Both the position numbers and the translations under genes were made by a program. The notes below the pieces were generated by a model, which worked only from the letters and a program-made list of their open reading frames with translations, was not told the DNA's origin and searched no databases. Positions 8,589 through 17,595 of a stretch of 64,000 nt of DNA are shown one piece after another. This DNA is from an uncultured Flavobacterium sp. Its GTDB lineage: Bacteria; Bacteroidota; Bacteroidia; Flavobacteriales; Flavobacteriaceae. Positions within the stretch are counted from its first letter, which is position 1. Each line of letters opens with the position of its first letter. Where the stretch lies: NCBI RefSeq assembly GCF_963422545.1, contig NZ_OY730255.1, forward strand, positions 1-64,000, written 5' to 3'.

Positions 8589-9767
8589 TTATTTTAGTTT
8601 CTGAAGTCTTAAAAGTGCTTCAAGATAATAATAATCTGCATAATTTATAGAACAATCTATTTCGCTTCCGGCAGGTTTATGTCCTGTTGAATGCATTAAG
8701 AATGCCGAATTAACGTCGTGGCTTTGATAATGATTTGAAAGTGAAACAATCATTTTTTTAGATTTTATCAGATACTCGTTTTTCAGAGTTTTATCTTTTG
8801 TAAAAGAACTCAACTCAATAAGTGCCGAAGATACGATCGCTGCCGCAGAAGCGTCTCTTGGTTCATTTGGAATTCCAGGCGCATTAAAATCCCAATACGG
8901 AATTAAATCATCTGTTGTTAATCTATCCAAATATACACGTGCCACTTTATGGGCAAAATCTAAAAATTTAGGATCTTTTGTTTCTCTGTAAACCATTGTA
9001 AAACCGTAAATAGCCCAAGCCTGACCTCTCGCCCACATACTATCATCACTGTAACCCTGAGCAGTTATTCCTTTTATTTTCTTTCCGGTTTCATAATCAT
9101 AAATCAATACGTGATAAGATGAGTTATCAGGTCTAAAATGATTTTTCATAGTCGTTTCGGCATGTTTTACGGCAATATCATAAAGCTTTTTATTTCCGCC
9201 GTTTTTAGAAGCCCAAAAAAGCAATTCCAGATTCATCATATTATCAATAATAGTATTATGTCCTCCGTATTTATTGTGTGGCCATGACAAAATAGTTCCA
9301 ACTTTTGGATTAAAAAGCGTTGCCAGAGTATCGGCCGTTTTAAGAATAATATCTTTATATGCCGGATTCTTAGTCAATCGATATCCGTTTCCAAAACTAT
9401 TAAAAATCTGAAAACCCAAATCATGATCGTTTGCTTTGCTAACTGACAATGGCTTTAAAAATTGGCTGAATTTGTCTGCTTCTTTTTCCCATTTTTTATC
9501 TCCTGTCGCTTCGTATAAATACCACAATTCTCCCGGCCAAAAACCACTTGTCCAATCTTTATAATCAACAAATTTCCATTCTTTACTTCCTGTTGGGATA
9601 CTTCTTGGAGAAGTTCCATCATTTGGAATCACTTTTAAAGTCTGTGAAGCCTGATTTTCACAATATTCAAACTGTTTCTTAATATTAAATGAATTATTTT
9701 TTTGAGAATAACCTATATTTCCCAAAAGAAACAAAGTCAGAATCAGTGGAGTAAATCTTGTATTCAT
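8589..9767 (-). CDS. Glycoside hydrolase family 88 (unsaturated glucuronyl/galacturonyl hydrolase)
   Basis: This 392-residue exported enzyme has a signal peptide (residues 1-21, ending GYSQ) and an alpha/alpha-barrel with GH88 hallmarks: DWTSGFWPGELWYLYE (71-86), HDLGF with Asp116, IIDNMMNL with Asp175, and SMWARGQAWAIYGF. The two aspartates correspond to the general acid/base pair of characterised unsaturated glucuronyl hydrolases, which hydrate the double bond left by polysaccharide lyases. The usual job is the last step in degrading lyase products of uronic-acid polymers. No lyase or transporter is next to it here; only the small lipoprotein follows. The start ATG gives a clean signal peptide. 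Confidence 0.85.
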   Translation of the reverse strand: MNTRFTPLILTLFLLGNIGYSQKNNSFNIKKQFEYCENQASQTLKVIPNDGTSPRSIPTGSKEWKFVDYKDWTSGFWPGELWYLYEATGDKKWEKEADKFSQFLKPLSVSKANDHDLGFQIFNSFGNGYRLTKNPAYKDIILKTADTLATLFNPKVGTILSWPHNKYGGHNTIIDNMMNLELLFWASKNGGNKKLYDIAVKHAETTMKNHFRPDNSSYHVLIYDYETGKKIKGITAQGYSDDSMWARGQAWAIYGFTMVYRETKDPKFLDFAHKVARVYLDRLTTDDLIPYWDFNAPGIPNEPRDASAAAIVSSALIELSSFTKDKTLKNEYLIKSKKMIVSLSNHYQSHDVNSAFLMHSTGHKPAGSEIDCSINYADYYYLEALLRLQKLK

Positions 9768-9886
9768 GTAGTTATTTTTGATAGAAGTTTATAGAATCTA
9801 TAAATTTATTAAATAAAGTAAACTTATTTTAGTCTTTGTATTTTTCGTTCCCTAAAAATGTATTTTATTTTACTCTTTTTCCACGA

Positions 9887-9923
9887 TCCTCTTTGTCAAA
9901 GTTTAAAACTTTGACAAAGAGGA
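9887..9923. repeat. Perfect 18-bp inverted repeat in a divergent intergenic region
   Basis: Arms at 9887-9904 and 9906-9923 (TCCTCTTTGTCAAAGTTT and its complement) are perfectly complementary around a single central base. No T-tract follows, and the flanking genes point away from each other, so it is not an obvious terminator. It could be an operator or a cruciform-forming repeat. Confidence 0.7.
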
Positions 9924-9963
9924 AGGGAGATCATCAGTATCTACAAATAATAAAGATTTGATA

Positions 9964-9971
9964 TACCTTTG
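9964..9971 (+). promoter_or_regulatory. Putative -7 element TACCTTTG for the DUF2809/RdgB transcript
   Basis: TACCTTTG is an exact TAnnTTTG match. It overlaps a potential TTG start at 9969, which argues that translation begins further downstream, at the TTG at 9996. Confidence 0.5.
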
Positions 9972-9995
9972 CTTTTAAACAAAACCTTCCTGCAC

Positions 9996-10970
9996 TTGAA
10001 AAAATCAAGAATCCAGTATTTCTTAGTTTTCATCTTCATCATTCTTCTTGGAATCCTTTCAAGAAAAATCTCCTTTATTCCTTTGTGGATTGGCGATTTC
10101 CTATACGCAGTTATGATTTATTTATTGGCACGAATCATATTTACAGATAAAAAAGCCTTACACGTTATAATTACTTCCTTATTAATATGTTATGGTATCG
10201 AATTTTTACAACTTTATCAGGAAAACTGGATAATAGAACTTCGAAAAACTCTTTTTGGGAGATATGTTCTTGGACAAGGTTTTCTGTGGAGTGATATTCT
10301 GGCCTATACTTTTGGAATTGCTTTTGCTTTTAGTATTGAAAGAATTCTAAATTTGTATTTCAAAAATAATCGTACCTTTAAATTCAATATTATGAAACTC
10401 GTTTTCGCATCAAACAATCAAAATAAAATCACAGAAATTCAAACTATCCTAAACGGATCAATACAATTATTAAGTCTTGAGGATATTGGATGTTTTGAAG
10501 AAATAGAAGAAACTGCTGATACTATTGAAGGAAATGCCATTTTGAAAGCCAATTACGTTACCGAAAAATATGGATACGATTGTTTTGCAGATGATTCTGG
10601 TCTTGAAGTTACGGCTTTAAATGGAGAACCAGGCGTATATTCGGCAAGATATGCAGGCAAACAACGTAATGCTGATGATAATATGAATAAACTTTTAAAC
10701 GCTTTAAAAGATAAATCAGATCGCAGCGCACAGTTCAAGACCGTTATCGCTTTAAATATAAAAGGAGAACAACATTTATTTACCGGAATCGTTAAAGGTA
10801 ATATTACTTTGGAAAAAACAGGAAATCAAGGTTTTGGATATGATCCAATATTTCAACCTGAAAATTATACCGAAACTTTTGCCGAATTACCTTTAGAAAT
10901 CAAAAATAAAATTGGTCATCGCGGAAAAGCAACTCAGCAACTGATTGATTTTCTGAATACAACAAAATAA
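9996..10970 (+). CDS. In-frame DUF2809 membrane domain fused to RdgB/HAM1 nucleotide pyrophosphatase
   Basis: One reading frame without a stop covers two normally separate proteins. The first part (about 130 residues from a TTG at 9996) has four hydrophobic helices and the WIGDFLYAVMIYLLAR and CYGIEFLQLYQENW motifs of DUF2809, a small polytopic membrane family. Residue 133 onward is a complete RdgB-type house-cleaning pyrophosphatase beginning MKLVFASNNQNK. An earlier TTG at 9969 is in frame but lies inside the TACCTTTG promoter element, so 9996 is preferred. Either a real membrane-tethered enzyme or a lost stop codon with internal initiation at 10392 is possible; the latter seems more likely. 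Confidence 0.55.
   Translation: MKKSRIQYFLVFIFIILLGILSRKISFIPLWIGDFLYAVMIYLLARIIFTDKKALHVIITSLLICYGIEFLQLYQENWIIELRKTLFGRYVLGQGFLWSDILAYTFGIAFAFSIERILNLYFKNNRTFKFNIMKLVFASNNQNKITEIQTILNGSIQLLSLEDIGCFEEIEETADTIEGNAILKANYVTEKYGYDCFADDSGLEVTALNGEPGVYSARYAGKQRNADDNMNKLLNALKDKSDRSAQFKTVIALNIKGEQHLFTGIVKGNITLEKTGNQGFGYDPIFQPENYTETFAELPLEIKNKIGHRGKATQQLIDFLNTTK
10392..10970 (+). CDS. rdgB: Non-canonical purine NTP diphosphatase (XTP/dITPase), internal start of the fused frame
   Basis: Starting at the ATG at 10392 gives a 192-residue protein, the normal length for RdgB. Motifs are FASNNQNKITEI (substrate loop), ADDSGLEVTALNGEPGVYSARYAG (catalytic Asp and dimer region, read here in parts: ADDSGLEV and PGVYSARYAG), GFGYDPIF and GHRGKA. 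The enzyme hydrolyses dITP and XTP to monophosphates to keep deaminated purines out of DNA. A TTTG at 10352-10355 followed after 17 bp by TACCTTTA (10373-10380) resembles a promoter with one mismatch, 11 bp before this ATG. That supports independent expression despite the missing upstream stop. Confidence 0.8.
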   Translation: MKLVFASNNQNKITEIQTILNGSIQLLSLEDIGCFEEIEETADTIEGNAILKANYVTEKYGYDCFADDSGLEVTALNGEPGVYSARYAGKQRNADDNMNKLLNALKDKSDRSAQFKTVIALNIKGEQHLFTGIVKGNITLEKTGNQGFGYDPIFQPENYTETFAELPLEIKNKIGHRGKATQQLIDFLNTTK

Positions 10971-11145
10971 TTGTTTAAAATAAAACATTTTATAACCTAA
11001 ATTTTATATTTCACGACGCTTTTTTGTCGAAATTTCTCTAATTTCTAATGAAATTCATTTTACGATAAACATAACTTTTTGATAATCAAATCATAACAAA
11101 TACATAATTCTTAAAATAGCATTAGTTTATCTGAATAATTAACAG

Positions 11146-11153
11146 TAATTTTG
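11146..11153 (+). promoter_or_regulatory. Putative -7 element TAATTTTG for the DEAD-box helicase
   Basis: TAATTTTG matches TAnnTTTG exactly and is followed by GCACCCTA, the same start-site context seen upstream of other genes here. It ends 21 bp before the ATG at 11175. Confidence 0.5.
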
Positions 11154-11174
11154 CACCCTATTTTAAAAACACAT

Positions 11175-13094
11175 ATGAATAAATTTGAACAATTAGGATT
11201 GAATGAATCGTTACTGAAGGCGATTTTAGATCTAGGATTTGAAAATCCGTCAGAGGTACAGGAAAAGGCGATTCCCCTATTATTGGAAAAAGACACAGAT
11301 ATGGTTGCGTTGGCTCAGACAGGGACAGGGAAAACGGCAGCTTTCGGTTTTCCGCTAATTCAAAAAATTGATGCTGACAATAGAAACACACAAGCATTAG
11401 TTTTATCGCCAACACGAGAACTTTGTTTACAGATTACCAACGAACTTAAAAACTACTCAAAATACGAAAAAGGTATTAATGTGGTAGCAGTTTACGGCGG
11501 GGCTAGTATTACAGAGCAAGCCAGAGAAATTAAAAGAGGTGCACAAATTATTGTGGCAACTCCGGGGAGAATGCAAGACATGATCAACAGAGGTTTAGTT
11601 AACATTAAAAATATAGATTACTGTATTCTTGATGAAGCTGATGAGATGTTGAACATGGGATTCTATGAAGACATCGTATCTATTTTATCAGATACTCCAG
11701 ATCAAAAAAGTACATGGTTGTTCTCTGCAACTATGCCACAAGAGGTTGCAAGAATTGCAAAGCAATTCATGAGCGAACCAGTTGAAATTACTGTTGGAGC
11801 CAAAAATTCAGGTTCTGCAACAGTTTCTCACGAATTTTACTTAGTAAATGCACGTGACCGTTACGAAGCTTTAAAACGTTTAGCCGATGCAAATCCAGAT
11901 ATCTTTTCTGTGGTTTTCTGTCGTACTAAAAGAGATACACAAGCTGTAGCTGAAAAACTAATTGAAGATGGATACAGCGCTGCTGCATTGCACGGAGATT
12001 TATCTCAGGCGCAACGTGATGGTGTAATGAAATCTTTCCGTGGAAGACAAATTCAGATGCTTGTTGCTACTGACGTTGCTGCACGTGGTATTGACGTTGA
12101 TAATATTACTCACGTAGTAAATTACCAACTTCCTGACGAAATTGAAACTTACAATCACCGTTCAGGACGTACAGGTAGAGCTGGAAAATTAGGAACTTCT
12201 ATTGTAATTGTTACAAAAAGTGAGTTGCGTAAAATTTCTTCTATCGAAAGAATCATCAAACAAAAATTCGAAGAGAAATCTATTCCTTCTGGAATCGAAA
12301 TCTGCGAAATTCAATTATTGCACTTAGCAAACAAAATTAAAGATACTGAAGTTGATCACGAAATTGACAACTATTTACCAGCTATCAACAATGTTCTTGA
12401 AGGTTTATCTAAAGAAGAGTTGATTAAGAAAATGGTTTCAGTAGAATTTAACCGTTTTATTGCTTACTACAAAAAGAACAGAGATATCTCTAATCAGTCT
12501 TCAGGTTCTGAAAGACGTGAAAGAACTGATTCTGAACCAAGAGAATTCAATAATAACGGAGCAGTTCGTTATTTTGTAAACATCGGTTCAAGAGACAACT
12601 TCGATTGGATGTCACTTAAAGATTACTTGAAAGAAACATTAGACTTAGGTCGTGATGACGTTTTCAAAGTAGATGTAAAAGAAGGTTTCTCTTTCTTTAA
12701 CACTGATCCTGAACACACTGATAAAGTTATGGAAGTATTAAACAACGTACAATTAGAAGGACGTCGTATTAATGTTGAAATTTCTAAAAATGACGGCGGA
12801 GGAAGACGTGACCATAACGGACGTAGCGGCGGAGGTCGTAGTTCTGGAGGACCAAGACGTGAAGGAGGTTTTGCTCCAAGACGTGAAGGTTCTGGTGGTG
12901 GAGGCTTCAGAAGCGACAGAAACTCTGCTCCTAGAGAAGGTGGCTTCAGAAGCGACAGAAATTCATCTGCTCCAAAAAGAGAAGGTGGTTTTAGAAGTTC
13001 AGCTCCAAGAAGCGAAGGAAGTTCAGACAGAGCTCCAAGACGTTCTGAAAGCTTTGGTGATTCACCAAGACCAAGAAGGCCAAGAAGAGATTAA
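11175..13094 (+). CDS. DEAD-box RNA helicase with DbpA-type RNA-binding domain and Gly/Arg-rich tail
   Basis: This 639-residue RNA helicase has all core motifs: Q-motif near residues 3-28, AQTGTGKT (I), PTRELCLQ (Ia), TPGR (Ib), DEAD (II), SAT (III), VFCRTK (IV), ATDVAARGID (V) and HRSGRTGRAG (VI). Residues about 460-535 (RYFVNIGSRDNFDW onward) fit a DbpA-like RNA-binding domain. The last 100 residues are a disordered tail of repeated RREGGF, GGFRSDRNS and SAPR units, a nucleic-acid-binding RGG-like region. It probably acts in ribosome assembly or cold-shock RNA remodelling, like CsdA/DeaD. The ATG at 11175 is chosen because the earlier in-frame TTG at 11151 overlaps the promoter element. Confidence 0.9.
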   Translation: MNKFEQLGLNESLLKAILDLGFENPSEVQEKAIPLLLEKDTDMVALAQTGTGKTAAFGFPLIQKIDADNRNTQALVLSPTRELCLQITNELKNYSKYEKGINVVAVYGGASITEQAREIKRGAQIIVATPGRMQDMINRGLVNIKNIDYCILDEADEMLNMGFYEDIVSILSDTPDQKSTWLFSATMPQEVARIAKQFMSEPVEITVGAKNSGSATVSHEFYLVNARDRYEALKRLADANPDIFSVVFCRTKRDTQAVAEKLIEDGYSAAALHGDLSQAQRDGVMKSFRGRQIQMLVATDVAARGIDVDNITHVVNYQLPDEIETYNHRSGRTGRAGKLGTSIVIVTKSELRKISSIERIIKQKFEEKSIPSGIEICEIQLLHLANKIKDTEVDHEIDNYLPAINNVLEGLSKEELIKKMVSVEFNRFIAYYKKNRDISNQSSGSERRERTDSEPREFNNNGAVRYFVNIGSRDNFDWMSLKDYLKETLDLGRDDVFKVDVKEGFSFFNTDPEHTDKVMEVLNNVQLEGRRINVEISKNDGGGRRDHNGRSGGGRSSGGPRREGGFAPRREGSGGGGFRSDRNSAPREGGFRSDRNSSAPKREGGFRSSAPRSEGSSDRAPRRSESFGDSPRPRRPRRD

Positions 13095-13115
13095 TAATTT
13101 AATATCTTAAAATAC

Positions 13116-13160
13116 AAAATCCCAAATTCCAGACATAATTGGAATTTGGGATTTTTTTTT
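13116..13160 (+). terminator. Intrinsic terminator of the helicase gene
   Basis: A 15-bp perfect stem (AAAATCCCAAATTCC / GGAATTTGGGATTTT), a 10-base loop and a run of nine T begin 21 bp after the helicase stop. Confidence 0.9.
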
Positions 13161-13347
13161 CATTAAGAATCTTACGCTCTCTAAATGAGTTTTGTAATCT
13201 AAAACAATGTAATTTAATCTTCCTTATCACTTTTTATTTAAATACTAAAAGCAACACTGCTGCCTTTGTTAATTTTCTTATAATTATATTCGAAGACTGC
13301 AAAATATTTAATCCCGATTTACTACTTTTAGAGCTTTAAATCAGGAT

Positions 13348-14121
13348 ATGAAATATTTCGCAATTTTCTTTTTTACACTATTATCAGCCGTTGGTTTTGC
13401 ACAAGACACAGAATCTACAGTTCCGCAAAGAGTTTCCGGCTACATCATTAACGATAATAGCAAACAACCTCTTCCTAACGTAAATGTCATTAACACAAAC
13501 AAAGTACGAGGTGCTATGTCTGATGCTAAAGGATATTTTGAAATTGACGTACAGCCAAATGATACTATTCATTTTTCTATACTTGGATTTCAATCTTTAC
13601 GGGTTAGAGTTACAAACGACTGGATAAAAAACAAAGTAACGCGAATTCAACTTACCGAAAAAGCAATTGCGCTTGAAGAAGTAATCATTGCTCCTTTTAA
13701 CCTAACCGGTTATCTTGAAGTCGATTCAAAATTAATTCCAACTAAAGAAAATTATCGTTACAGTATTTCAGGCCTTACACAAGGTTATGAAGCTGGTGAA
13801 TATTCGCCAAATGCTTTTGGAAAAGTATTAGGATCTATCTTTAATCCTGCCGATGTACTTTATGGTTTCTTTGGAAAAAACGGAAAAGAACTCAAAAAAC
13901 TAAAGGAAATGAAGAAAGATGATACTATTCGAAATTTATTAGAATCAAAGTATGATCGCGAAACTATCTCAGTACTTTTAGGCATTAGCAAAGACGAAAT
14001 TCCTGAAATTTTGCAGCGTTGTAATTATTCTGATTCTTTTATACAAACAGCAAATGATTTGCAAATTATGGATGCCATTAGTGGTTGTTATGAACAATAT
14101 AAAGTACTAAAAAGGAATTAA
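13348..14121 (+). CDS. Exported carboxypeptidase-regulatory-like (CarboxypepD_reg) domain protein
   Basis: This 257-residue protein starts with a signal peptide (residues 1-18, ending VGFAQ). Residues 28-105 form a CarboxypepD_reg-like beta-sandwich (VSGYIINDNSKQPLPNVNV, MSDAKGYFEIDV, IHFSILGFQSL), the domain that precedes TonB receptors in this phylum. Residues 106-125 (KAIALEEVIIAP) resemble the linker that normally enters a TonB plug. Here there is no plug or barrel, and the rest is a helical, charged segment of unknown fold. It is likely periplasmic or outer-membrane-associated, with unknown role. A terminator follows. Confidence 0.65.
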   Translation: MKYFAIFFFTLLSAVGFAQDTESTVPQRVSGYIINDNSKQPLPNVNVINTNKVRGAMSDAKGYFEIDVQPNDTIHFSILGFQSLRVRVTNDWIKNKVTRIQLTEKAIALEEVIIAPFNLTGYLEVDSKLIPTKENYRYSISGLTQGYEAGEYSPNAFGKVLGSIFNPADVLYGFFGKNGKELKKLKEMKKDDTIRNLLESKYDRETISVLLGISKDEIPEILQRCNYSDSFIQTANDLQIMDAISGCYEQYKVLKRN

Positions 14122-14146
14122 ACTTTACTTTTAAATCAAAATACAC

Positions 14147-14178
14147 AAATCCTCAATCTTAAAGTTGAGGATTTTTTT
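14147..14178 (+). terminator. Intrinsic terminator
   Basis: A 10-bp stem (AAATCCTCAA / TTGAGGATTT) with an 8-base loop ends in a seven-T run, 25 bp after the stop at 14121. Confidence 0.8.
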
Positions 14179-14327
14179 ATGCCTTTTTAGAAATACTGAA
14201 CCTGCAAATTTTTCATGCATTTCAATACTTAGCTTAATAAATCTAGGCTTTAACGTTTTTTTTAAGTAAATTAGATTTCCATACTACCATCAAAATCTAG
14301 ATTCCGATTATAATCACACAAAATACA

Positions 14328-15635
14328 ATGACAGATATTACGCAAAAAATCCTAAGCTTTATTGATCTTCACAAAGGCGAAGAAAATAAAAAACTAGTAA
14401 TAGAAAACATCACAAGTGCCATATCCTTTAGAGGATCTAATATCTGGATCTTAGCTTGTGCTATTATTATTGCTTCAGTAGGATTAAATGTAAATTCGAC
14501 CGCCGTCATTATTGGCGCCATGTTAATTTCGCCATTAATGGGTCCAATTGTAGGCGCTGGTTTTGGTTTAGGAATGTATGATTTTGAACTTGTAAAAAAA
14601 TCAGTCAAAAATTTATTGATCGCAACTGTTGTTAGTTTAACTACTTCGGCAATTTATTTTTATATAAGCCCTTTTAAAGAAGCTCAATCAGAATTATTAG
14701 CCAGAACTTCTCCAAACATTTATGACATTTTAATTGCCTTTTTTGGAGGTTTAGTAGGCGTAATTGCTGTAACTCGTGTCGAAAAAGGAAACCCAATTCC
14801 TGGTGTCGCCATTGCAACTGCTTTGATGCCTCCGCTTTGTACAGCTGGATATGGACTTGCTTTAGGAAATTATCTCTACTTTTTTGGTGCATTATACCTT
14901 TACACCATCAATTGTGTATTTATTTGTATTGCCACTTTTGTAATCGTAAAATATTTGAACTATCCAATTGCGAAACAATTAGATCTAAAACATCAAAAAC
15001 GAGTAAAATATGGTGTTACCATTCTAATTTTGCTTTTAATTATTCCAAGTATCTTTTTTGCGTACCAATTATACATTCAAAAAAGCTATAATTCAAAAAC
15101 AGAAATTTTTATACAAAAAGAATTTCTCGATAACGATTATCCTATTATCTATAAAAAAATCAGATACAATACAGATCCAAAAAGGATTGAATTGGCTTTT
15201 TTAGCCAAAAAATTCAGTGATACAGAAATTGTTGATCTTAATAAAAAACTAGTCAATTATGATTTAGCAAACACAAAATTGATTATCAGACAAGATACTG
15301 TCAATTTAAGAAAAGATATTATGAATCAAATTAACAGCAATCAAAGTATTGTAGATCAAAAAGATATTGTAATCAACAATCTTCGAACTCAATTATCACA
15401 ATATCAATTCAACAACAATCAAATTAGTGCCGAAGTCAAAATATTGTTTCCAACAGTAACTTCTTTGGCAATTGGGAATTATACAATTGAAAACGAAGCA
15501 AATAAGACTAAAATGATCCCGGTAATTCTTTATCAAAGCAAAAAAGGTATGGATTTACAAACACAACAAAAGATGAAATTGTGGCTAAAAGAAAGGCTTG
15601 CGAAAGACTCAATTGAAGTGTATCAGCAAAAATAA
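14328..15635 (+). CDS. DUF389-family polytopic membrane protein
   Basis: This 435-residue protein carries a six-to-seven-helix hydrophobic core (about residues 35-245) with the diagnostic VGLNVNSTAVIIGAMLISPLMGPI region (read in parts: LNVNSTAVIIGAMLISPL, MGPIVGAGFGLGM) and AIATALMPPLCTAGYGLALG. These features define DUF389, a family of putative transporters with unknown substrate. The core is followed by a 190-residue soluble C-terminal part with a predicted coiled stretch around 330-360 (NQINSNQSIVDQKD). It appears monocistronic. The lysine-rich small gene follows after 67 bp. Confidence 0.8.
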   Translation: MTDITQKILSFIDLHKGEENKKLVIENITSAISFRGSNIWILACAIIIASVGLNVNSTAVIIGAMLISPLMGPIVGAGFGLGMYDFELVKKSVKNLLIATVVSLTTSAIYFYISPFKEAQSELLARTSPNIYDILIAFFGGLVGVIAVTRVEKGNPIPGVAIATALMPPLCTAGYGLALGNYLYFFGALYLYTINCVFICIATFVIVKYLNYPIAKQLDLKHQKRVKYGVTILILLLIIPSIFFAYQLYIQKSYNSKTEIFIQKEFLDNDYPIIYKKIRYNTDPKRIELAFLAKKFSDTEIVDLNKKLVNYDLANTKLIIRQDTVNLRKDIMNQINSNQSIVDQKDIVINNLRTQLSQYQFNNNQISAEVKILFPTVTSLAIGNYTIENEANKTKMIPVILYQSKKGMDLQTQQKMKLWLKERLAKDSIEVYQQK

Positions 15636-15702
15636 TTAACATAAACCAAAAATTGAACTTATATTTACTTGAAAATAAATTAATTATCTAAATCAAAATA
15701 TT

Positions 15703-15813
15703 ATGGCAAAGAGTCAAGATGCAAAAAAGACGACAAAAAAAGAACCGTTAAAAACGGCTAAAGAAAAGAAAGAAGAAAAGAGAGAAAAGAAAAATTCTCC
15801 AAAAAGAGATTAA
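15703..15813 (+). CDS. Very small lysine-rich protein (36 residues)
   Basis: An ATG at 15703 opens a 36-codon frame MAKSQDAKK...NSPKRD ending in TAA. Nearly half of the residues are Lys and there are several Glu. Such extremely basic small proteins are common in flavobacteria and may bind nucleic acid or ribosomes, but no function is known. Coding status is supported by the clean start and stop and the composition typical of this small family. Confidence 0.5.
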   Translation: MAKSQDAKKTTKKEPLKTAKEKKEEKREKKNSPKRD

Positions 15814-15888
15814 TTTTCAGTCTCAGTTTACAGTCTCAGTTTGCAGTTCTTTAAAACTGAATACTGAGACTGTGACTGAATACTGTGA
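15814..15888. repeat. Low-complexity CAGTCTCAGTTT / ACTGAGACTG repeat
   Basis: The segment alternates TCAGTCTCAGTTTACAGTCTCAG and GAATACTGAGACTGTGACTG-type units (each shown in part) that can fold back on one another. It fills the gap between two converging genes and probably also ends transcription. It belongs to the same kind of intergenic word repeat seen at 20035, 22453, 35845 and 42860. Confidence 0.55.
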
Positions 15889-17349
15889 CTATTTAACCGG
15901 AATATTCGAAAGAATTTCTAATACAAATTTCCAATATTTCTGAGCTGAAGAAATACTCGCTCTTTCATCAGGAGAGTGTGCTCCGTGAATGGTTGGTCCG
16001 AAAGAGATCATATCCATATCAGGATAATTTGTTCCCAAAATTCCGCATTCTAAACCAGCGTGACAAGCAACAACTTTTGGTTTCTCATTATTTTGTTTCT
16101 CATAAATTCCTACCAAAGTATCCAGAATTTCAGATTTTACATTTGGTGTCCAACCTGGATAAGAACCTGAAAGTTCTACTTCGCAACCTACTAACTCAAA
16201 AGCAGAACGAAGAGAATTTGCCAAATCAAATTTTGAAGTTTCAACAGAAGAACGTGTTAAACATCCAACAGATATTTCACCGTCTTTTACAATAACTCTT
16301 GCAATGTTATTTGAAGTTTCAACTAAATCAGCCATATCAGCGCTCATTCTGTAAACTCCATTGTGAGCTGCATAAATAGCACGAATAATACCTTCCTGAA
16401 CACCCAAATCCATAACTTTTGCCGGTAAATCGCATTTTACGATTTCAATAGTAAGATTTGGTTCAGTCGTTTTATATTCAGCTTTAATATCATTGATAAT
16501 TTCCTGCATATCAAAAATATACGCTTCATCAAACATTTCAGAAATAATTACTTTTGCAACGCTTTCTCTTGGGATCGCATTTCGTAAACTTCCGCCGTTA
16601 ATTTCTGCTACTTGCAAACCAAAGTTTTCAAAAGCATCAAACAATAAACGGTTCATAATTTTATTAGCGTTTCCTAGACCTTTATTGATATCCATTCCTG
16701 AATGTCCACCATTTAAACCTTTTACAGTAATAATATGTCCAACAGATCCTTCCGGAACTTCTTCTTCATGATAGGTTCTTGTAGCTGTTACATCGATTCC
16801 ACCAGCACAACCTATATCAATTTCGTCATCTTCTTCTGTATCTAAATTCAAAAGAATCTGACCTTGAAGAATTCCTCCTTTTAAGTTTAAAGCTCCTGTC
16901 ATTCCTGTTTCTTCGTCGATTGTAAACAACGCTTCAATTGCTGGATGCGGAATATCTTTACTTTCTAAAACAGCCATAATTGTCGCTACTCCAAGTCCGT
17001 TATCAGCACCAAGTGTTGTACCACGAGCGCGAACCCAGTCACCATCTACATACATATCAATTCCTTGGGTATCGAAATCAAAAACGGTATCTGCATTTTT
17101 TTGGTGCACCATATCAAGGTGTCCCTGCATTACAATTGCTTTACGGTTTTCCATTCCCGGAGTTGCCGGTTTACGGATAATCACATTTCGAATTTCGTCT
17201 TCAAAAGTTTCTAAACCTAAGCTATTTCCAAAGTCCTTCATGAACTCGATCACACGCTCTTCTTTCTTTGACGGACGTGGAACTGCGTTTAAATCCGCAA
17301 ACTTATTCCATAGCGCTTTAGGCTCCAGATTTCTTATTTCCTGACTCAT
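15889..17349 (-). CDS. pepD: Aminoacyl-histidine dipeptidase, M20 family
   Basis: This 486-residue cytosolic metallopeptidase has the two-zinc site of M20 enzymes: QGHLDMVH (first His and Asp), GADNGLG (bridging Asp), EETGMTGA (catalytic Glu pair), LNLDTE, and a late His in TIHGAHSPDE. The lid domain contains GLNGGHSGMDI. Length and motifs match PepD/peptidase D, which splits Xaa-His dipeptides such as carnosine and is often annotated beta-Ala-His dipeptidase. The ATG at 17349 (MSQEIRN) is preferred to an upstream in-frame TTG at 17373. Confidence 0.88.
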   Translation of the reverse strand: MSQEIRNLEPKALWNKFADLNAVPRPSKKEERVIEFMKDFGNSLGLETFEDEIRNVIIRKPATPGMENRKAIVMQGHLDMVHQKNADTVFDFDTQGIDMYVDGDWVRARGTTLGADNGLGVATIMAVLESKDIPHPAIEALFTIDEETGMTGALNLKGGILQGQILLNLDTEEDDEIDIGCAGGIDVTATRTYHEEEVPEGSVGHIITVKGLNGGHSGMDINKGLGNANKIMNRLLFDAFENFGLQVAEINGGSLRNAIPRESVAKVIISEMFDEAYIFDMQEIINDIKAEYKTTEPNLTIEIVKCDLPAKVMDLGVQEGIIRAIYAAHNGVYRMSADMADLVETSNNIARVIVKDGEISVGCLTRSSVETSKFDLANSLRSAFELVGCEVELSGSYPGWTPNVKSEILDTLVGIYEKQNNEKPKVVACHAGLECGILGTNYPDMDMISFGPTIHGAHSPDERASISSAQKYWKFVLEILSNIPVK

Positions 17350-17595
17350 TATATCTTGTTTGAAGTTTAACAATTAAGAGCCCCAAAGTTACAAAGTTTA
17401 AATGCTTTTTCAGCCACGAATTCCACGAATTAGCACAAATTATAACCACACAAAATTAAAAAGACAATAATTACCAATCAATTGTACCTAACGGTACATT
17501 CGTATCAAAAATATTTTCTATCATCATTCTTTTATTTTAAAAAAAATAAACTAAACAACTATTTTAATTATTATTTTTAACCCAAAAGTAAAACC

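Noticed and set aside
9969..9995. TTG at 9969 as the start of the DUF2809/RdgB frame
   Set aside because: It overlaps the TACCTTTG promoter element, so the transcript would begin downstream of it.
12772..13110. 112-codon open frame overlapping the helicase tail
   Set aside because: It is the +1 shadow of the repetitive Gly/Arg-coding region, with biased Glu/Val composition and no start signal.
13139..13339. 66-codon frame after the helicase terminator
   Set aside because: It begins within the terminator T-run and has no recognisable features; probably non-coding.
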